The position numbers and the translations under genes are program-made. From Verrucomicrobia bacterium ADurb.Bin070 (GTDB lineage: Bacteria; Verrucomicrobiota; Kiritimatiellia; RFP12; UBA1067): DNA of 34,410 bases. Below are positions 17,919 through 26,906 of this stretch, piece after piece. The DNA is taken from positions 1 to 34,410 of the forward strand of contig MWEJ01000008.1 of assembly GCA_002071025.1 (NCBI GenBank), written 5' to 3'. The notes below the pieces were generated by a model that had not been told where the DNA came from, searched no databases, and was given only the letters and a program-made list of their open reading frames with translations. The first letter of the stretch is position 1; every line of letters starts with the position of its first letter.

Positions 17919-20609
17919 ATGAAAAATATTCTGCGAGGCGTGTTGCTGCTGCCGCTGGCGTGTCTCGGTGGCGAGGCGGTTCTTGGTGTCGGCGGGAAAC
18001 TGTCGCTCAGCGAGCCGGCGATCGAATTCGACGGGGGGCTCTTCACAAAAGGCTGGCAGCGCAGCCTGCACGGCACGGGCTTCACGTTTGCCGATGCGAA
18101 GAGCGGCACATGCGCGTTTGCATTGAAGCTTTCAGAGGCCGAGCAGATCGCCGTCCAGGTGAAGGTGGTGCCGGCCGCCGATGGCGCACTCCGCGCGCAC
18201 TATACCTTTACGCCGAAAGCGGCGCTCGAACTGAGCAGCCTGTTTGTCGGCACCCGCTTTTCCGCGCAAAACATGATCGGCGGACGCTGGCGCGCCGACC
18301 AGAAATCGGGCGTCTTTTCGGAGACGCAGGGCGCGCTCGCGATATTCAGCGGGAAAATCAAAGAGCTAGAGATCGAGACGCCGCCTCCCGCCAAACAGCG
18401 CCTTGTCTTGGCGTTCGATGCGCCGACCTCCGTTTTGATTCAGGATGACCGCCGGTGGGGCGATACCTTCGGCCTCCGCCTCGGCGTCGGCGGCACGGGG
18501 CTCTATCCGGCCGGCAAGCCGCTTCAGGTCGGGTTCACGCTCAAGACCCACGCGCCGCTCACCCTGACATACGCCCGGCCGGTGGTGCTGGAAGCGGGGC
18601 CGGAGTGGGTGACGCTCGCGTATGAAAAGGAGATTGTTCCGGGGTCCGCGCTCGATTTTTCCGGCATGGGCTTCGCCGACGCGCCGGCCGGCAAATACGG
18701 CTGGCTGAAAGCGGTCGGCCCGCACTTTGAGTTTGAACGCAAGCCCGGCGCCGCGCAGCGCTTTTACGGCGTCAACTTCTGCGGCACGGCCAACTTCCCG
18801 TCGCAAGAGCAGGCCGAGCAGCTCGCGGACCGTTTGGTCCGCTTGGGCTACAACAGCGTGCGTATTCACCACCACGACAACGGCTGCGTGCAGGGGAGCC
18901 CGGACGCATTAACGCTCAACCCCGGCCAGATGGCGCGGCTCGACGGCTTCCTGGCCGCCTGCTATAAGCGCGGACTCTATGCGACCACCGACCTGTTTGT
19001 CTCGCGCAAGGTCGCATGGCGCCACATCGGCATCGACCAGGATGGCCAGGTCGAGATGCAGGTCTTTAAGGCACTGATCGCGGTGCACGAGCCGGCCTTT
19101 CAGAATTGGGCCGCGTTCGCGCGCGCCTTTCTCAACCACGTCAACCCGCACACCGGTCGCCGCTACGCCGACGAGCCGGGCATGCCGTTCATCGCGTTGA
19201 TTAACGAAGGATCGATCGGCTACGCCAAGGCCGAAGCGCGCGAAACGCCGGCCATGCAGGCCGCGTGGGCCGCGTGGCTGGCTGAACAGCGCGCCAAAGA
19301 CCCGGCCTATGCCGAGATTCCGGATAAGATGCCGTTGCGTATGTCCGGCCGCGAAGGTGCCGCGGTGGCGCGCTTTGTCGCCGACACGGAAGCGCGCATG
19401 GTCGCACGGATGAAGGCTTTCCTGCGCGAGGAGATCGGCTGCCGCGCTCTGATTTCGAACTACAACTGCGGCACGCACTACACCACGCTCCAGCCGGTGC
19501 GCGAGGCGCTGTACGATTATGTGGACGATCACTTCTATGTGGATCACCCGAATTTCTTAGATAAGCGCTGGGCGCTGCCGAGCCGCTGTGGCAATGAGAA
19601 CCCGCTGCGCACCGGGTGCACGGTGCCGTGTGGCGTCGCCTTCACCCGCCTCGCCAACAAGCCGTTCACCGTTTCGGAATACAATTTTTCCGGCCCCGGC
19701 ATGTACCGCGGCGTCGGCGGGATCATGACCGGCGCGATGGGCGCATTGCAGGACTGGAGTGCGCTGTGGCGCTTTGCCTACTCGCACCGGCTGGAAAACA
19801 TGTTCTCCTCGGAGGGCTTCGCCGGATATTTCGACGTGGCGACCGATCCGCTCTCGCAAGCGTCGGACCGCGCGTCGATCTGCCTCTTCCTTCGCCGTGA
19901 TCTCGCGCCCGCGACGCCGCGCGCGGCGATCCATCTGGTGCCTCGACCGGACGGGCACGGCGCGGCATTGCCCGAAGCCGCACGGTCGGTCGCTCCCGCC
20001 TGGCGCACTGCGGCGTGGCACGCTCAGGTCGGAACGTATGCGGCAACGGCGCCCCTTGCGACATGGCGTCTGCTGCCGGAAAGCGATGCGTATGCGACCG
20101 GTACGGTGACGTGCGCTGCGTCGCTGACGAACGCGGTCGGCCCTCTGGTTATTGATCCGGCGCGCGGCGCGTTCACGCTGGACACCGAGCGCACGATGGG
20201 TGGTTTCGCGGAAGAGGGACGCATCGCGGCCGGCGCGTTGACGGTGACCCTTCGCGGCGCACCGGCCACGGTCTGGGTGAGCGCGCTCGACGACCAGCCG
20301 GTGGTCCGTGGCCGGCGGCTGCTGCTCACCCATTTGACCGATGTGCAGAACAGCGGAGTCAAGTACGCGGACGCGGCGCGCAAGATTTTGCTGTCGTGGG
20401 GCAAAACGCCGTACCTCGTGCGCGCGGGGCAGGCGGAGATTGAGCTGACGGTGCGGCATCCCGAGACCTACACCGTCTATGCGCTCGCGACCAGCGGCCG
20501 CCGGCTGGGCCAGGTGCCCGCGCGTGTGTCCGACGGTGCCCTGTGCTTCACCGCCGATGTCGCCCATCCGGAAGGCGCCCGGCTGTTGTATGAGATCATC
20601 AATGAATGA
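17919..20609 (+). CDS. Large secreted clan GH-A-type glycoside hydrolase
   Basis: 896 residues from the ATG at 17919 with AAGGA 8 nt upstream and a signal peptide (MKNILRGVLLLPLACLGG). Residues ~20-270 are a beta-rich N-terminal region. The (beta/alpha)8 part begins near 'FYGVNFCGTANFPSQEQ' (~residue 285), with 'SVRIHHHDNG' near 315. The candidate acid/base is E430 in the strand 'FIALINEGSI' and the candidate nucleophile E587 in 'FTVSEYNFSG', the spacing expected for clan GH-A. A further beta-rich domain (~650-890) ends the chain. I cannot assign a numbered family or a substrate. It precedes the fucose enzyme on the same strand, separated by a palindromic repeat. Confidence 0.75.
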   Translation: MKNILRGVLLLPLACLGGEAVLGVGGKLSLSEPAIEFDGGLFTKGWQRSLHGTGFTFADAKSGTCAFALKLSEAEQIAVQVKVVPAADGALRAHYTFTPKAALELSSLFVGTRFSAQNMIGGRWRADQKSGVFSETQGALAIFSGKIKELEIETPPPAKQRLVLAFDAPTSVLIQDDRRWGDTFGLRLGVGGTGLYPAGKPLQVGFTLKTHAPLTLTYARPVVLEAGPEWVTLAYEKEIVPGSALDFSGMGFADAPAGKYGWLKAVGPHFEFERKPGAAQRFYGVNFCGTANFPSQEQAEQLADRLVRLGYNSVRIHHHDNGCVQGSPDALTLNPGQMARLDGFLAACYKRGLYATTDLFVSRKVAWRHIGIDQDGQVEMQVFKALIAVHEPAFQNWAAFARAFLNHVNPHTGRRYADEPGMPFIALINEGSIGYAKAEARETPAMQAAWAAWLAEQRAKDPAYAEIPDKMPLRMSGREGAAVARFVADTEARMVARMKAFLREEIGCRALISNYNCGTHYTTLQPVREALYDYVDDHFYVDHPNFLDKRWALPSRCGNENPLRTGCTVPCGVAFTRLANKPFTVSEYNFSGPGMYRGVGGIMTGAMGALQDWSALWRFAYSHRLENMFSSEGFAGYFDVATDPLSQASDRASICLFLRRDLAPATPRAAIHLVPRPDGHGAALPEAARSVAPAWRTAAWHAQVGTYAATAPLATWRLLPESDAYATGTVTCAASLTNAVGPLVIDPARGAFTLDTERTMGGFAEEGRIAAGALTVTLRGAPATVWVSALDDQPVVRGRRLLLTHLTDVQNSGVKYADAARKILLSWGKTPYLVRAGQAEIELTVRHPETYTVYALATSGRRLGQVPARVSDGALCFTADVAHPEGARLLYEIINE

Positions 20610-20618
20610 CAACTGCCG

Positions 20619-20681
20619 GTTTGTGGAGTGCGGGATCTTGCTCCCGTTTTCCAAAGCGGCGGCAAGCCGCCGCACTCCAAA
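20619..20681. repeat. Compound palindromic intergenic repeat
   Basis: The outer arms TGGAGTGCGG (left) and CCGCACTCCA (right) are inverted copies. Inside are two hairpins: CGGGA/TCCCG and a perfect GCGGCGGC-AA-GCCGCCGC. The unit ends two bases before the ribosome site of the fucose gene. Repeats of this style are familiar to me from Kiritimatiellota/Verrucomicrobiota intergenic regions and are often mis-translated as 'SGGKPPHSKWRR'; that link is from memory. It may act as an mRNA-processing or attenuating element between the two genes. Confidence 0.7.
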
Positions 20682-20693
20682 TGGAGGCGTGAC

Positions 20694-23600
20694 ATGACGA
20701 ACAACTTTGACATACTCATTTTGACTGCGGCGAACGAGGCGCAGGCCGATGGGTATCGCGCGCAGCTCGCTTGGCGGCGGGCGAACGGGTTGATTCACCC
20801 GGACACCGAAACGCGGGTGATCACCGATCCCGGCGGTCGCCGCGTGGGGTCGCTCGGCGCCACGCTGAACGTGTTGGCGCAGGTGGCCGGCGGGCGGGGC
20901 GTCGAGGCCTTTGCCGGCCGGCGCATCCTCATCTGCCATTCGGGCGGCGACAGCCGGCGCACACCGGCCTACGCGGCGCAAGGCAAGGTGTTTACGCCGG
21001 TGCCGGCGACAGGCCCTGCGGGACAGCCGCTCGCGTTGTTTGACCTGATCCTGCGCACGGTGTCGGCCCTGCCCGCGCCTGCGGGTGGCCATGTGCTGAT
21101 CACCTCCGGCGACGTGCTGCTCACTTTCGACCATGCGTCGGTGGATTTTTCGCGGCTGGGCGTCACGGGCGTCGCCTACTTCGGGCCGGTCGAGCGCGGT
21201 TCGCGGCACGGTGTGTATGTGCCGTCCGGTTTCGGCGCGAACCCGCAGCGCACGGAGTGCGTGCCGGTCGTCGATTTTCTGCAAAAACCCTCCGAGACGG
21301 AAGCGCGCGCGTGCGGGGCGGTCGATCCCTTCGGCCACGTGGCGGTGGACACGGGGCTCATCAGCCTGACACCCGAAGTCTGCGCGCGGCTGGTGAAAGC
21401 GGCGGGGGTTCCGTCGGCAGTGCCGGTCGTTTCGGCAGTTCCGGTGGACGGAGAGAATGTCGAAGGTAGAAGGGGGGAGAACGCTCAACGCTCAATGGGG
21501 GGGGAGAAGGGGCTGCTGGATGCGATCACCGGCGGCGACTGCCCGCCGCTGGACCTTTACGAAGAGCTGACCATGGCTGTTGCGCCGCGCTTTGACGAGG
21601 CGCGCTACCTGGATCGGTTCGTCACGGTGCGCGGGCGCGATGCGGCGCACCGGCGGCGCATGCGCGCCTTTTATCGCGCGCTGCGCGGGGTCCCGTTCCA
21701 GGTCAACATCGTGCCGTATTGTGAATTTTTCCACATCGGCAGCAGCCGCGAGCTGTTGGCCGGGTTCTCGGGGCTGTCGCGCACGGCGCAGGCTTACGGT
21801 TTCGCCAACGGCAGCGGCGCGTGCGTGACCGGCAGCGGCGAAACCGGTCGGGCGTTTGTGTTCAACGCGCGGATCGAGTGTCCGTTCACGACGGGCAACG
21901 CGCTGGTGGAGTCGGTGCATGCCGCAGCATGCGCGGGGCTGGAGCTGGCCGGAGAGAACATTCTCACCGGCCTGCCCCCCGAAGCGACCGCAGCGGTTCG
22001 CTTGCCGTCCGGCACGGGCCTGGTGGTGCTGCCGGTCGGCGCGCGCGGCTGGGCGGCCGTGGCGTATGGGCTCGACGACGATTTCAAGACGCCGTTCGGC
22101 GGCTCGGCCCCCTGCCGCTTTCTCAACGTGCCGATCGAGCGGGTGCTGGCGCGCGCCGGGATGAACCCCGGGCGCGTGTGGCGCGGCGACGAGCGTGACG
22201 GCCTTTGGCGTGCGCGGCTCTGGCGTGTGGGGCAGTTGGACGATGTGCTGGCCGAGGCCATGACGCTGGCGCGGCTCGCCGCAGAGAGTGCCTCCGAGAC
22301 GCCGAGCCGGATCGCCGGCCGCGGGACGCGCTACGGCTTGGCCGAGCTGCTGCCCCGGGTGAACCATGCGCGTCTGCTGGCCGTGCGTGCCGAGATTCGG
22401 CGTCAGGTGAATCTGCTGAATGTGGCCGCGCGCGTACTGAATAACGATTCGCTGCCGGCGGCGGAGGTGTGCGGCGAGATTCGCACCGGCGAAGAGGCGA
22501 CGCGCGCGTTGCGTCAGCTTGCCGGCCTGCTGGACGGCGCGGCGCAGGGCAAGCCGCTGTTGCGCGCGCGCATCTTGCGGCTGATGGCGATGATCGGCGA
22601 GACGTTGGCGGGTCAGATCACCGAGCCCGCTCTGCCCTCCTGCCTGTCCGAAGTGGCGGCGGCGGTGGCGGTGAGCTTCGAGCCCTGCCGCCTGCCGCGG
22701 CGGGCGGCGATCCTGCACGACCAGGTGGTGTGGGTCACCACACCGGTGCGCATCGATTTCGCGGGCGGCTGGTCCGACACGCCGCCGATCTGCACGGAGC
22801 GCGGCGGCACGGTGCTGAATGCGGCAGTGACGCTCAACGGGCTCTATCCGGTCCAGGTGATGGCCAAACTCAACACGGCGGGGTGCATCCGCCTGTCGAG
22901 CATCGATCTGGGCGAGCGCAAGGAGATCCGCACCACGGCCGAGCTGCTCGATCATCATGATCCGCACGACTGGGCGGCGCTGGCCAAGGCCGCGCTGATC
23001 CTGGCCGGCATCGGTCCGTCGCGGCGCGAGGAGCCGCTGGCCAAATGGCTCAAGACGCTGGGCGGCGGGCTGGACCTCACGATCTTCTCGTCGCTGCCGA
23101 AAGGCTCGGGCATGGGGACGAGTTCGATCTTGGGCGCGGCGGTGATCGCCTGTCTCGACCGCGTGTTGGGCGTGCCGTTTAACACCGACCGTTTGATCCG
23201 CATGACGTCGATCCTCGAACAGCGGATGTGCACGGGCGGCGGCTGGCAGGATCAGGTTGGCGGCATCATGCCGGGCGTGAAATTGATCCGTACGCAGCCG
23301 GGGCCGGACCAGACGGTCTCGCTGCGTTGGACGGTCTTCGACATGTCGGAGGGCAGCGAACTCAAGCAGCGCTGCCTGCTCTACTTCACCGGGCAGAAAC
23401 GCATGGCGCGCAACATCCTGCAGAATGTGGTTTCCGGCTATCTCGCGCGCGACCCCGCGATCCTGCGGACCGTGGAGGCGCTCAAGGTGTCGGCGCTGGC
23501 GACCAAGGAAGCGCTCGACGCGCAGGACATCGACGGGTTCGCGGCTGGCGTGGCGCGTTACTGGGAGTTGAAGAAAAGCATCGATCCGGGCTCGACCAAT

Positions 23601-23816
23601 GCGCCGATCGAAGCGCTTCTCGCCTCGGTCTCGCGCGAGACGCTGGCGGCGCTCCTGCCGGGCGCGGGCGGCGGCGGCTTCATCTTCATGATCGCCAAGA
23701 GCGCGGCGGCGGCGGAACGCATCCGCGCGAGCTTCGAGGCCCATCCGCCGAACGCGCACGCGCGCTTCTTCGATTTTGATGTCGACCGGCAGGGGCTGAA
23801 AGTCACGGTGCTCTGA
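20694..23816 (+). CDS. fkp: Bifunctional fucokinase / fucose-1-phosphate guanylyltransferase
   Basis: 1040 residues from the ATG at 20694 (GGAGG six nt upstream); the frame continues upstream only through the palindromic repeat. The N-terminal half is the fucose pyrophosphorylase-type nucleotidyltransferase ('[17 protein letters not shown]', '[12 protein letters not shown]'). The C-terminal half is a GHMP kinase: '[16 protein letters not shown]' near residues 683-698, the phosphate loop '[16 protein letters not shown]' near 801-816 and the late '[11 protein letters not shown]' near 990. Known homologues (Fkp of Bacteroides) turn L-fucose into GDP-L-fucose via fucose-1-phosphate. Related sugars such as D-arabinose or heptose are alternatives. 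A low-complexity insertion with a G8 run lies at residues ~252-272. The stop overlaps the dtd start by one base. Confidence 0.88.
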   Translation: MTNNFDILILTAANEAQADGYRAQLAWRRANGLIHPDTETRVITDPGGRRVGSLGATLNVLAQVAGGRGVEAFAGRRILICHSGGDSRRTPAYAAQGKVFTPVPATGPAGQPLALFDLILRTVSALPAPAGGHVLITSGDVLLTFDHASVDFSRLGVTGVAYFGPVERGSRHGVYVPSGFGANPQRTECVPVVDFLQKPSETEARACGAVDPFGHVAVDTGLISLTPEVCARLVKAAGVPSAVPVVSAVPVDGENVEGRRGENAQRSMGGEKGLLDAITGGDCPPLDLYEELTMAVAPRFDEARYLDRFVTVRGRDAAHRRRMRAFYRALRGVPFQVNIVPYCEFFHIGSSRELLAGFSGLSRTAQAYGFANGSGACVTGSGETGRAFVFNARIECPFTTGNALVESVHAAACAGLELAGENILTGLPPEATAAVRLPSGTGLVVLPVGARGWAAVAYGLDDDFKTPFGGSAPCRFLNVPIERVLARAGMNPGRVWRGDERDGLWRARLWRVGQLDDVLAEAMTLARLAAESASETPSRIAGRGTRYGLAELLPRVNHARLLAVRAEIRRQVNLLNVAARVLNNDSLPAAEVCGEIRTGEEATRALRQLAGLLDGAAQGKPLLRARILRLMAMIGETLAGQITEPALPSCLSEVAAAVAVSFEPCRLPRRAAILHDQVVWVTTPVRIDFAGGWSDTPPICTERGGTVLNAAVTLNGLYPVQVMAKLNTAGCIRLSSIDLGERKEIRTTAELLDHHDPHDWAALAKAALILAGIGPSRREEPLAKWLKTLGGGLDLTIFSSLPKGSGMGTSSILGAAVIACLDRVLGVPFNTDRLIRMTSILEQRMCTGGGWQDQVGGIMPGVKLIRTQPGPDQTVSLRWTVFDMSEGSELKQRCLLYFTGQKRMARNILQNVVSGYLARDPAILRTVEALKVSALATKEALDAQDIDGFAAGVARYWELKKSIDPGSTNAPIEALLASVSRETLAALLPGAGGGGFIFMIAKSAAAAERIRASFEAHPPNAHARFFDFDVDRQGLKVTVL
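21445..21510 (+). repeat. Low-complexity insertion with G6 and G8 runs in fkp
   Basis: Between two conserved parts of the guanylyltransferase domain, the DNA becomes purine-rich with tandem ACGCTCAACGCTCAA and the runs G6 (21472-21477) and G8 (21497-21504). The encoded text ([21 protein letters not shown]-like) is hydrophilic and unlike the flanks. AACGCTCAACG is shared with the helicase linker. The frame is intact here. Confidence 0.55.
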
Positions 23817-24265
23817 TGAAGGCGTTGATCCAGCGCGTCTCCGAGGCATCCGTCGACGTGGACGGGCGGCGCGTGGCCGAAATCGGTCCGGGGTTGCTGG
23901 TGTTGCTCGGCATGACGCACAGCGACGGCATAGACGACGCGGCGTGGCTGGCGCGCAAGATTCCCGCGCTGCGGATTTTCGAGGACGAGGCGGGATTGAT
24001 GAACCGCTCGGTGCTCGACATCGGCGGCGCGGTTCTCGTGGTCTCGCAGTTCACGCTGTACGCCGACACGCGCAAAGGCAACCGCCCCAGTTTTGTGGCG
24101 GCGGCGCGTCCGGAGCAGGCCGAACCGCTCTACGAGGCGCTTGTGCGCCACTTGCGCGACACGCTCGGCGCGTCGCGCGTCAGCACCGGCGTTTTCGGCG
24201 CGGAGATGAAAGTGCGCCTGCTCAACGACGGGCCGGTCACGGTCGAGCTGCTCAGCGGCGGGTGA
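23816..24265 (+). CDS. dtd: D-aminoacyl-tRNA deacylase
   Basis: 149 residues, a full-length DTD. Signature motifs are SQFTLYAD (residues 77-84) and NDGPVT (137-142) holding the Gly-cisPro pair that selects D-aminoacyl-tRNA. The protein hydrolyses D-amino acids (and glycine mischarged on tRNA-Ala) from tRNA as a proofreading step. Its ATG overlaps the fkp stop (TGATG), so translation is probably coupled. Confidence 0.96.
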   Translation: MKALIQRVSEASVDVDGRRVAEIGPGLLVLLGMTHSDGIDDAAWLARKIPALRIFEDEAGLMNRSVLDIGGAVLVVSQFTLYADTRKGNRPSFVAAARPEQAEPLYEALVRHLRDTLGASRVSTGVFGAEMKVRLLNDGPVTVELLSGG

Positions 24266-24303
24266 GAAGGGAAGAGGGAGGAGGGAAAAAGGAGGAAGGA
24301 GGG
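24264..24303 (+). repeat. 40-base uninterrupted purine tract after dtd
   Basis: Starting within the dtd stop codon, 40 consecutive bases are A or G on the plus strand, built of GGGA/GGA units (for example GAGGGAGGAGGG). Mirror-like purine runs can form triplex or G-rich structures. It looks like simple-sequence expansion rather than a gene part. Confidence 0.6.
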
Positions 24304-24362
24304 TAACGAGTACACGGGCATTGCGTATGCGGGTTGCCTGTGCCATGCTGTTATCTGCAACG

Positions 24363-24866
24363 ATGGATCGCATGACGCCAGAGCAACGCCACCGGTGTAT
24401 GTCGCAGATCCGCAGCAAGGACACCGGGCCGGAATGGACCGTACGCCGCATGGTGCACGCGATGGGGTTCCGTTACCGGCTGCACGTGAGCAGCCTTCCG
24501 GGAAAGCCGGATATTGTGCTGACGCGCCACCGCAAGATCATCTTCGTGAACGGCTGTTTCTGGCATGCGCACGGTTGCTTGTCGTCACGAAAGGTACCCG
24601 CCACCCATCCGCGTTTCTGGACAGAGAAGTTCGCGCGGAATGTCGAGCGCGACCGCAAGGTGTTGGGTCAGTTGTGGTCGGACGGCTGGCACGTACTGGT
24701 TGTGTGGGAGTGTGAAACGAAAGACCCCGGACGGCTCTCCGCGATCCTCTCCGCGTTCCTCAAGCCGTCACGGGGTCCTGTCAACTACGCGCTCGACGAT
24801 CAGCACGCGCTGTATGAGCAGGCGGCTGAAAGCCGCGTTGAGTATGGCTTCGAAAACGAATCCTGA
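24363..24866 (+). CDS. vsr: Very short patch repair endonuclease (Vsr), orphan
   Basis: 167 residues if begun at the ATG at 24363; ATGs at 24327 and 24372 are alternatives and none has a strong ribosome site. The family core is intact: E24, D50 in 'LPGKPDIVL', then FVNGCFWHAHGC with H68 and the zinc ligands C65, H70, C72, then 'KFARNVERDRKV' and 'VLVVWECE' with C117. By alignment from memory to E. coli Vsr these correspond to E25, D51, H69, C66, H71, C73 and C117. The position equivalent to His64 is Asn. Vsr nicks 5' of T:G mismatches that arise from deaminated 5-methylcytosine. It is normally next to a cytosine methyltransferase; none is found here. Confidence 0.92.
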   Translation: MDRMTPEQRHRCMSQIRSKDTGPEWTVRRMVHAMGFRYRLHVSSLPGKPDIVLTRHRKIIFVNGCFWHAHGCLSSRKVPATHPRFWTEKFARNVERDRKVLGQLWSDGWHVLVVWECETKDPGRLSAILSAFLKPSRGPVNYALDDQHALYEQAAESRVEYGFENES

Positions 24867-24909
24867 GACATCGCGATTGAATGAAGAATAGAAAAAAAGG
24901 AGAACGCAC

Positions 24910-26340
24910 ATGAAACAGATGGGAATGATGGTTCTGGCGGCGGGCCTCGCCGGTTTCGCGGCGGGCGGGCCCGCCATCGACGCCTCGGCGGAACGCGCCC
25001 GGACGCCGCTGGATCCGGGGCTCAAGCAGATCGGGACGATCCGGCCGCGCGGCGCCGATCAGACCGCGGGCTCGAATTGGACGCTGGGATGCGAGACGCT
25101 GGACCGCGATTTCGCGATCTGGGATGCGTACAAGGCTTACATCGTGCCGCTGGGGATCAAGACCATCCGCCTGCAAGGGGGCTGGGCCAAGACCGAAAAG
25201 GCCAAGGGGGTGTATGACTTTGCCTGGCTGGACGCGGTCATCGATGACGCGCGCGGCATGGGGCTGAACATTCTTCTGGAAACCGGATACGGCAATCCCG
25301 TGTATCCGGGCGGCGGAGGCTTTGATCTGGCGGGCGGCTTCCCGACCTCCGAGAAGGGGCTCGCCGCCTGGGACCGGTGGGTCGAGGCCATGGCCACGCG
25401 TTACGCGGGCAAGGTGCGCGACTGGGCCATGTGGAACGAGCCTGACATCAACAAGCAGCACAAGCCCGCCGACATCGCGGCGTTCAACATCCGCACGGCG
25501 GAGATCATCAAGCGGATCATTCCCGACGCGCGGATCGCGGGGCTTTCGCTGGCGAGCTCAAATCCCAAGCTGCTGGATCAATGCCTGGGCGCATTGGCCG
25601 AAAAAGGCAAGGTGGACCTGTTCCACTGGTTCATCTATCACGGGTACGAGTTCAACCCGGACTCCTCCTACCCGAAAGTCGAGGCGCTGAAGGCCACGCT
25701 CGCCAAATACTCGAAAACGGCGCGCATGCGGCAGGGGGAGAACGGGTGCCCCTCCGAAACCGCCACGCGCTTCGCGCTGTCCAACCATCCTTGGACCGAA
25801 TACAGCCAGGCGAAATGGGATCTGCGGCGCATGCTGGGCGATCTCGGTCACGATGTCGAATCGGCCGTCTTCACCATCTGCGACTTCAATCACACGGGGC
25901 GCGAGATCAATCGCAAAGGCCTGCTGCATGCCACCGCCGATAAGCGGGTGGACGGCATCAAGCTGGCGTACTATGCGGTGCAGAACACGGCCGCGGTCTT
26001 TGACAACACGCTGGCACGCGTGACGGTGCCGGCGGTCAGCGTCATGGCCGACACCTCGAGCGCCTGTTTCGCATACCGGCATGTGAAGAGCGGATCGCCG
26101 CTGGTCGTGCTGTGGGACAATTCCGGCACGCCGGACGACGCGTTCGTCACCCGTCCCGCGCAGGTGACGGTCAAAGACCTCGCCTTTCAGGAGCCGGTCT
26201 GGGTGGATCTGGTCACGGGCCGTGTTTACGCATGGCCGGCCGACCGCATGGTGAAGGCGGGCGCGTTCACGCTCTTCAAGGATGTCCCGTTCTATGACGC
26301 GCCGGTGCTGATTGCAGAGAAGGCGTTGATTCTCAAGTAA
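24910..26340 (+). CDS. Secreted GH39-like / clan GH-A glycosidase
   Basis: 476 residues from the ATG at 24910 with AAGGAGAA ideally placed and a signal peptide (MKQMGMMVLAAGLAGFAAGG). The (beta/alpha)8 pattern is clear: 'GIKTIRLQGGWAKTEKAKGVYDF', 'LDAVIDDARGMGLNILLETGYGNP', then 'DWAMWNEPDINK' with E177 as the probable acid/base. The probable nucleophile is E277 in 'MRQGENGCPSE'. A beta-rich C-terminal domain follows (~380-476). The best guess is a GH39-like exo-glycosidase; family and substrate are uncertain. It is followed by a stem-loop and the change in base composition that opens the metal-efflux region. Confidence 0.75.
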   Translation: MKQMGMMVLAAGLAGFAAGGPAIDASAERARTPLDPGLKQIGTIRPRGADQTAGSNWTLGCETLDRDFAIWDAYKAYIVPLGIKTIRLQGGWAKTEKAKGVYDFAWLDAVIDDARGMGLNILLETGYGNPVYPGGGGFDLAGGFPTSEKGLAAWDRWVEAMATRYAGKVRDWAMWNEPDINKQHKPADIAAFNIRTAEIIKRIIPDARIAGLSLASSNPKLLDQCLGALAEKGKVDLFHWFIYHGYEFNPDSSYPKVEALKATLAKYSKTARMRQGENGCPSETATRFALSNHPWTEYSQAKWDLRRMLGDLGHDVESAVFTICDFNHTGREINRKGLLHATADKRVDGIKLAYYAVQNTAAVFDNTLARVTVPAVSVMADTSSACFAYRHVKSGSPLVVLWDNSGTPDDAFVTRPAQVTVKDLAFQEPVWVDLVTGRVYAWPADRMVKAGAFTLFKDVPFYDAPVLIAEKALILK

Positions 26341-26347
26341 ATCATAC

Positions 26348-26367
26348 GGGCGCGAGTGCCCGCGCCC
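26348..26367 (+). terminator. Hairpin after the second glycosidase
   Basis: GGGCGCG, loop AGTGCC, CGCGCCC: a perfect 7-bp GC stem beginning seven bases after the stop codon. A T-rich tail is missing (CCGACTTTG follows), so it is a likely but atypical terminator. Confidence 0.5.
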
Positions 26368-26379
26368 CCGACTTTGCTC

Positions 26380-26428
26380 CACATTAACCACCTATGGAGC
26401 AACGACTAAACCTGTATAAGTTAATGTG
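26380..26428. repeat. Inverted repeat CACATTAAC / GTTAATGTG
   Basis: Two perfect 9-bp inverted arms at 26380-26388 and 26420-26428 are 31 bp apart. The left arm also takes part in a nested GCTCC...GGAGC stem (26376-26400). A similar GTTAACAC occurs at the promoter start site, so these may be operator half-sites. Confidence 0.45.
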
Positions 26429-26493
26429 TTGCCGGTGTCGGCAATACGGCAGAGCGGTGTCACCAAACCCGCTGCGGAAGAACAAATCTCGCC

Positions 26494-26520
26494 CAATCTC
26501 GGCAATCTCGGCAATCCCGT
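26494..26520 (+). repeat. Three tandem 9-bp repeats
   Basis: CAATCTCGG, CAATCTCGG and CAATCCCGT follow each other directly, with a further imperfect CAAATCTCG just upstream at 26483. They end 19 bp before the -35 hexamer of the efflux promoter and could be activator sites. Confidence 0.5.
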
Positions 26521-26538
26521 TTCAGCGCAGGCTGAGAC

Positions 26539-26567
26539 TTGAACAACGTGGTTTATAGTGTCATAAT
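26539..26567 (+). promoter_or_regulatory. Extended -10 promoter of the metal-efflux operon
   Basis: TTGAAC (26539-26544), 17 bp, CATAAT (26562-26567), with TGT directly before the -10. It is among the best promoter matches in the window. The start near 26574 falls at the end of the palindrome TGTTAACA and leaves a leader of ~330 nt before the first clear gene. Confidence 0.6.
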
Positions 26568-26665
26568 GTTAACACATCGCAGAGGGCACGTAGCCGCTTG
26601 TGAGGTAGCGAGTTTTGGGCATTGTACGGCTTTTTTGACAGTCGATTGTCAGAAGGGGGGAATGT

Positions 26666-26863
26666 GTGGGCAGGGTAATAACCCATCTTGAAATCGAAAC
26701 GGGGAGAATAAAATTATCGACAGTCAAGAAAGGAGGCGTCACAAAAAAATTGCTCTGCCCCGGCTACGCTTCGGCCGCTGAAACTTTTCTTAAGGCAGGC
26801 AAGTTCGAGCGTACCCGCAAGACACGCGGCGACAGCCTCTCGGCCTGTCCGGCTCGCACGTGA
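26666..26863 (+). CDS. Possible 65-residue leader ORF of unknown function
   Basis: A GTG at 26666 follows AGAAGGGGGG at ideal spacing, and 65 codons follow, rich in Lys, Thr and Arg. No family is recognised, and the codon content is not distinctive. It lies wholly within the predicted leader of the efflux operon, 43 nt before the YHS-like gene. It may be a real small protein, a leader peptide or chance. Confidence 0.3.
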   Translation: MGRVITHLEIETGRIKLSTVKKGGVTKKLLCPGYASAAETFLKAGKFERTRKTRGDSLSACPART

Positions 26864-26906
26864 CACCTGCAAAACGCGGATGCGGATAAAACGAAAGGAA
26901 TCTCCC

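Larger units (their letters stand above)
26341..26906. other. 566-bp AT-richer leader region before the metal-efflux operon
   Basis: The region is visibly less GC-rich than the genes to its left. It contains in order: a terminator-like hairpin, an inverted repeat (26380-26428), three 9-bp tandem repeats (26494-26520), a strong promoter (26539-26567), TGTTAACA over the predicted start site (26567-26574), a TGACA/TGTCA inverted repeat (26636-26651) and a possible small ORF (26666-26863). No known riboswitch is recognised. Confidence 0.65.

Noticed and set aside
21492-23849. 785-codon minus-strand frame opposite fkp
   Set aside because: Arginine/histidine-rich shadow of the GHMP kinase coding strand.
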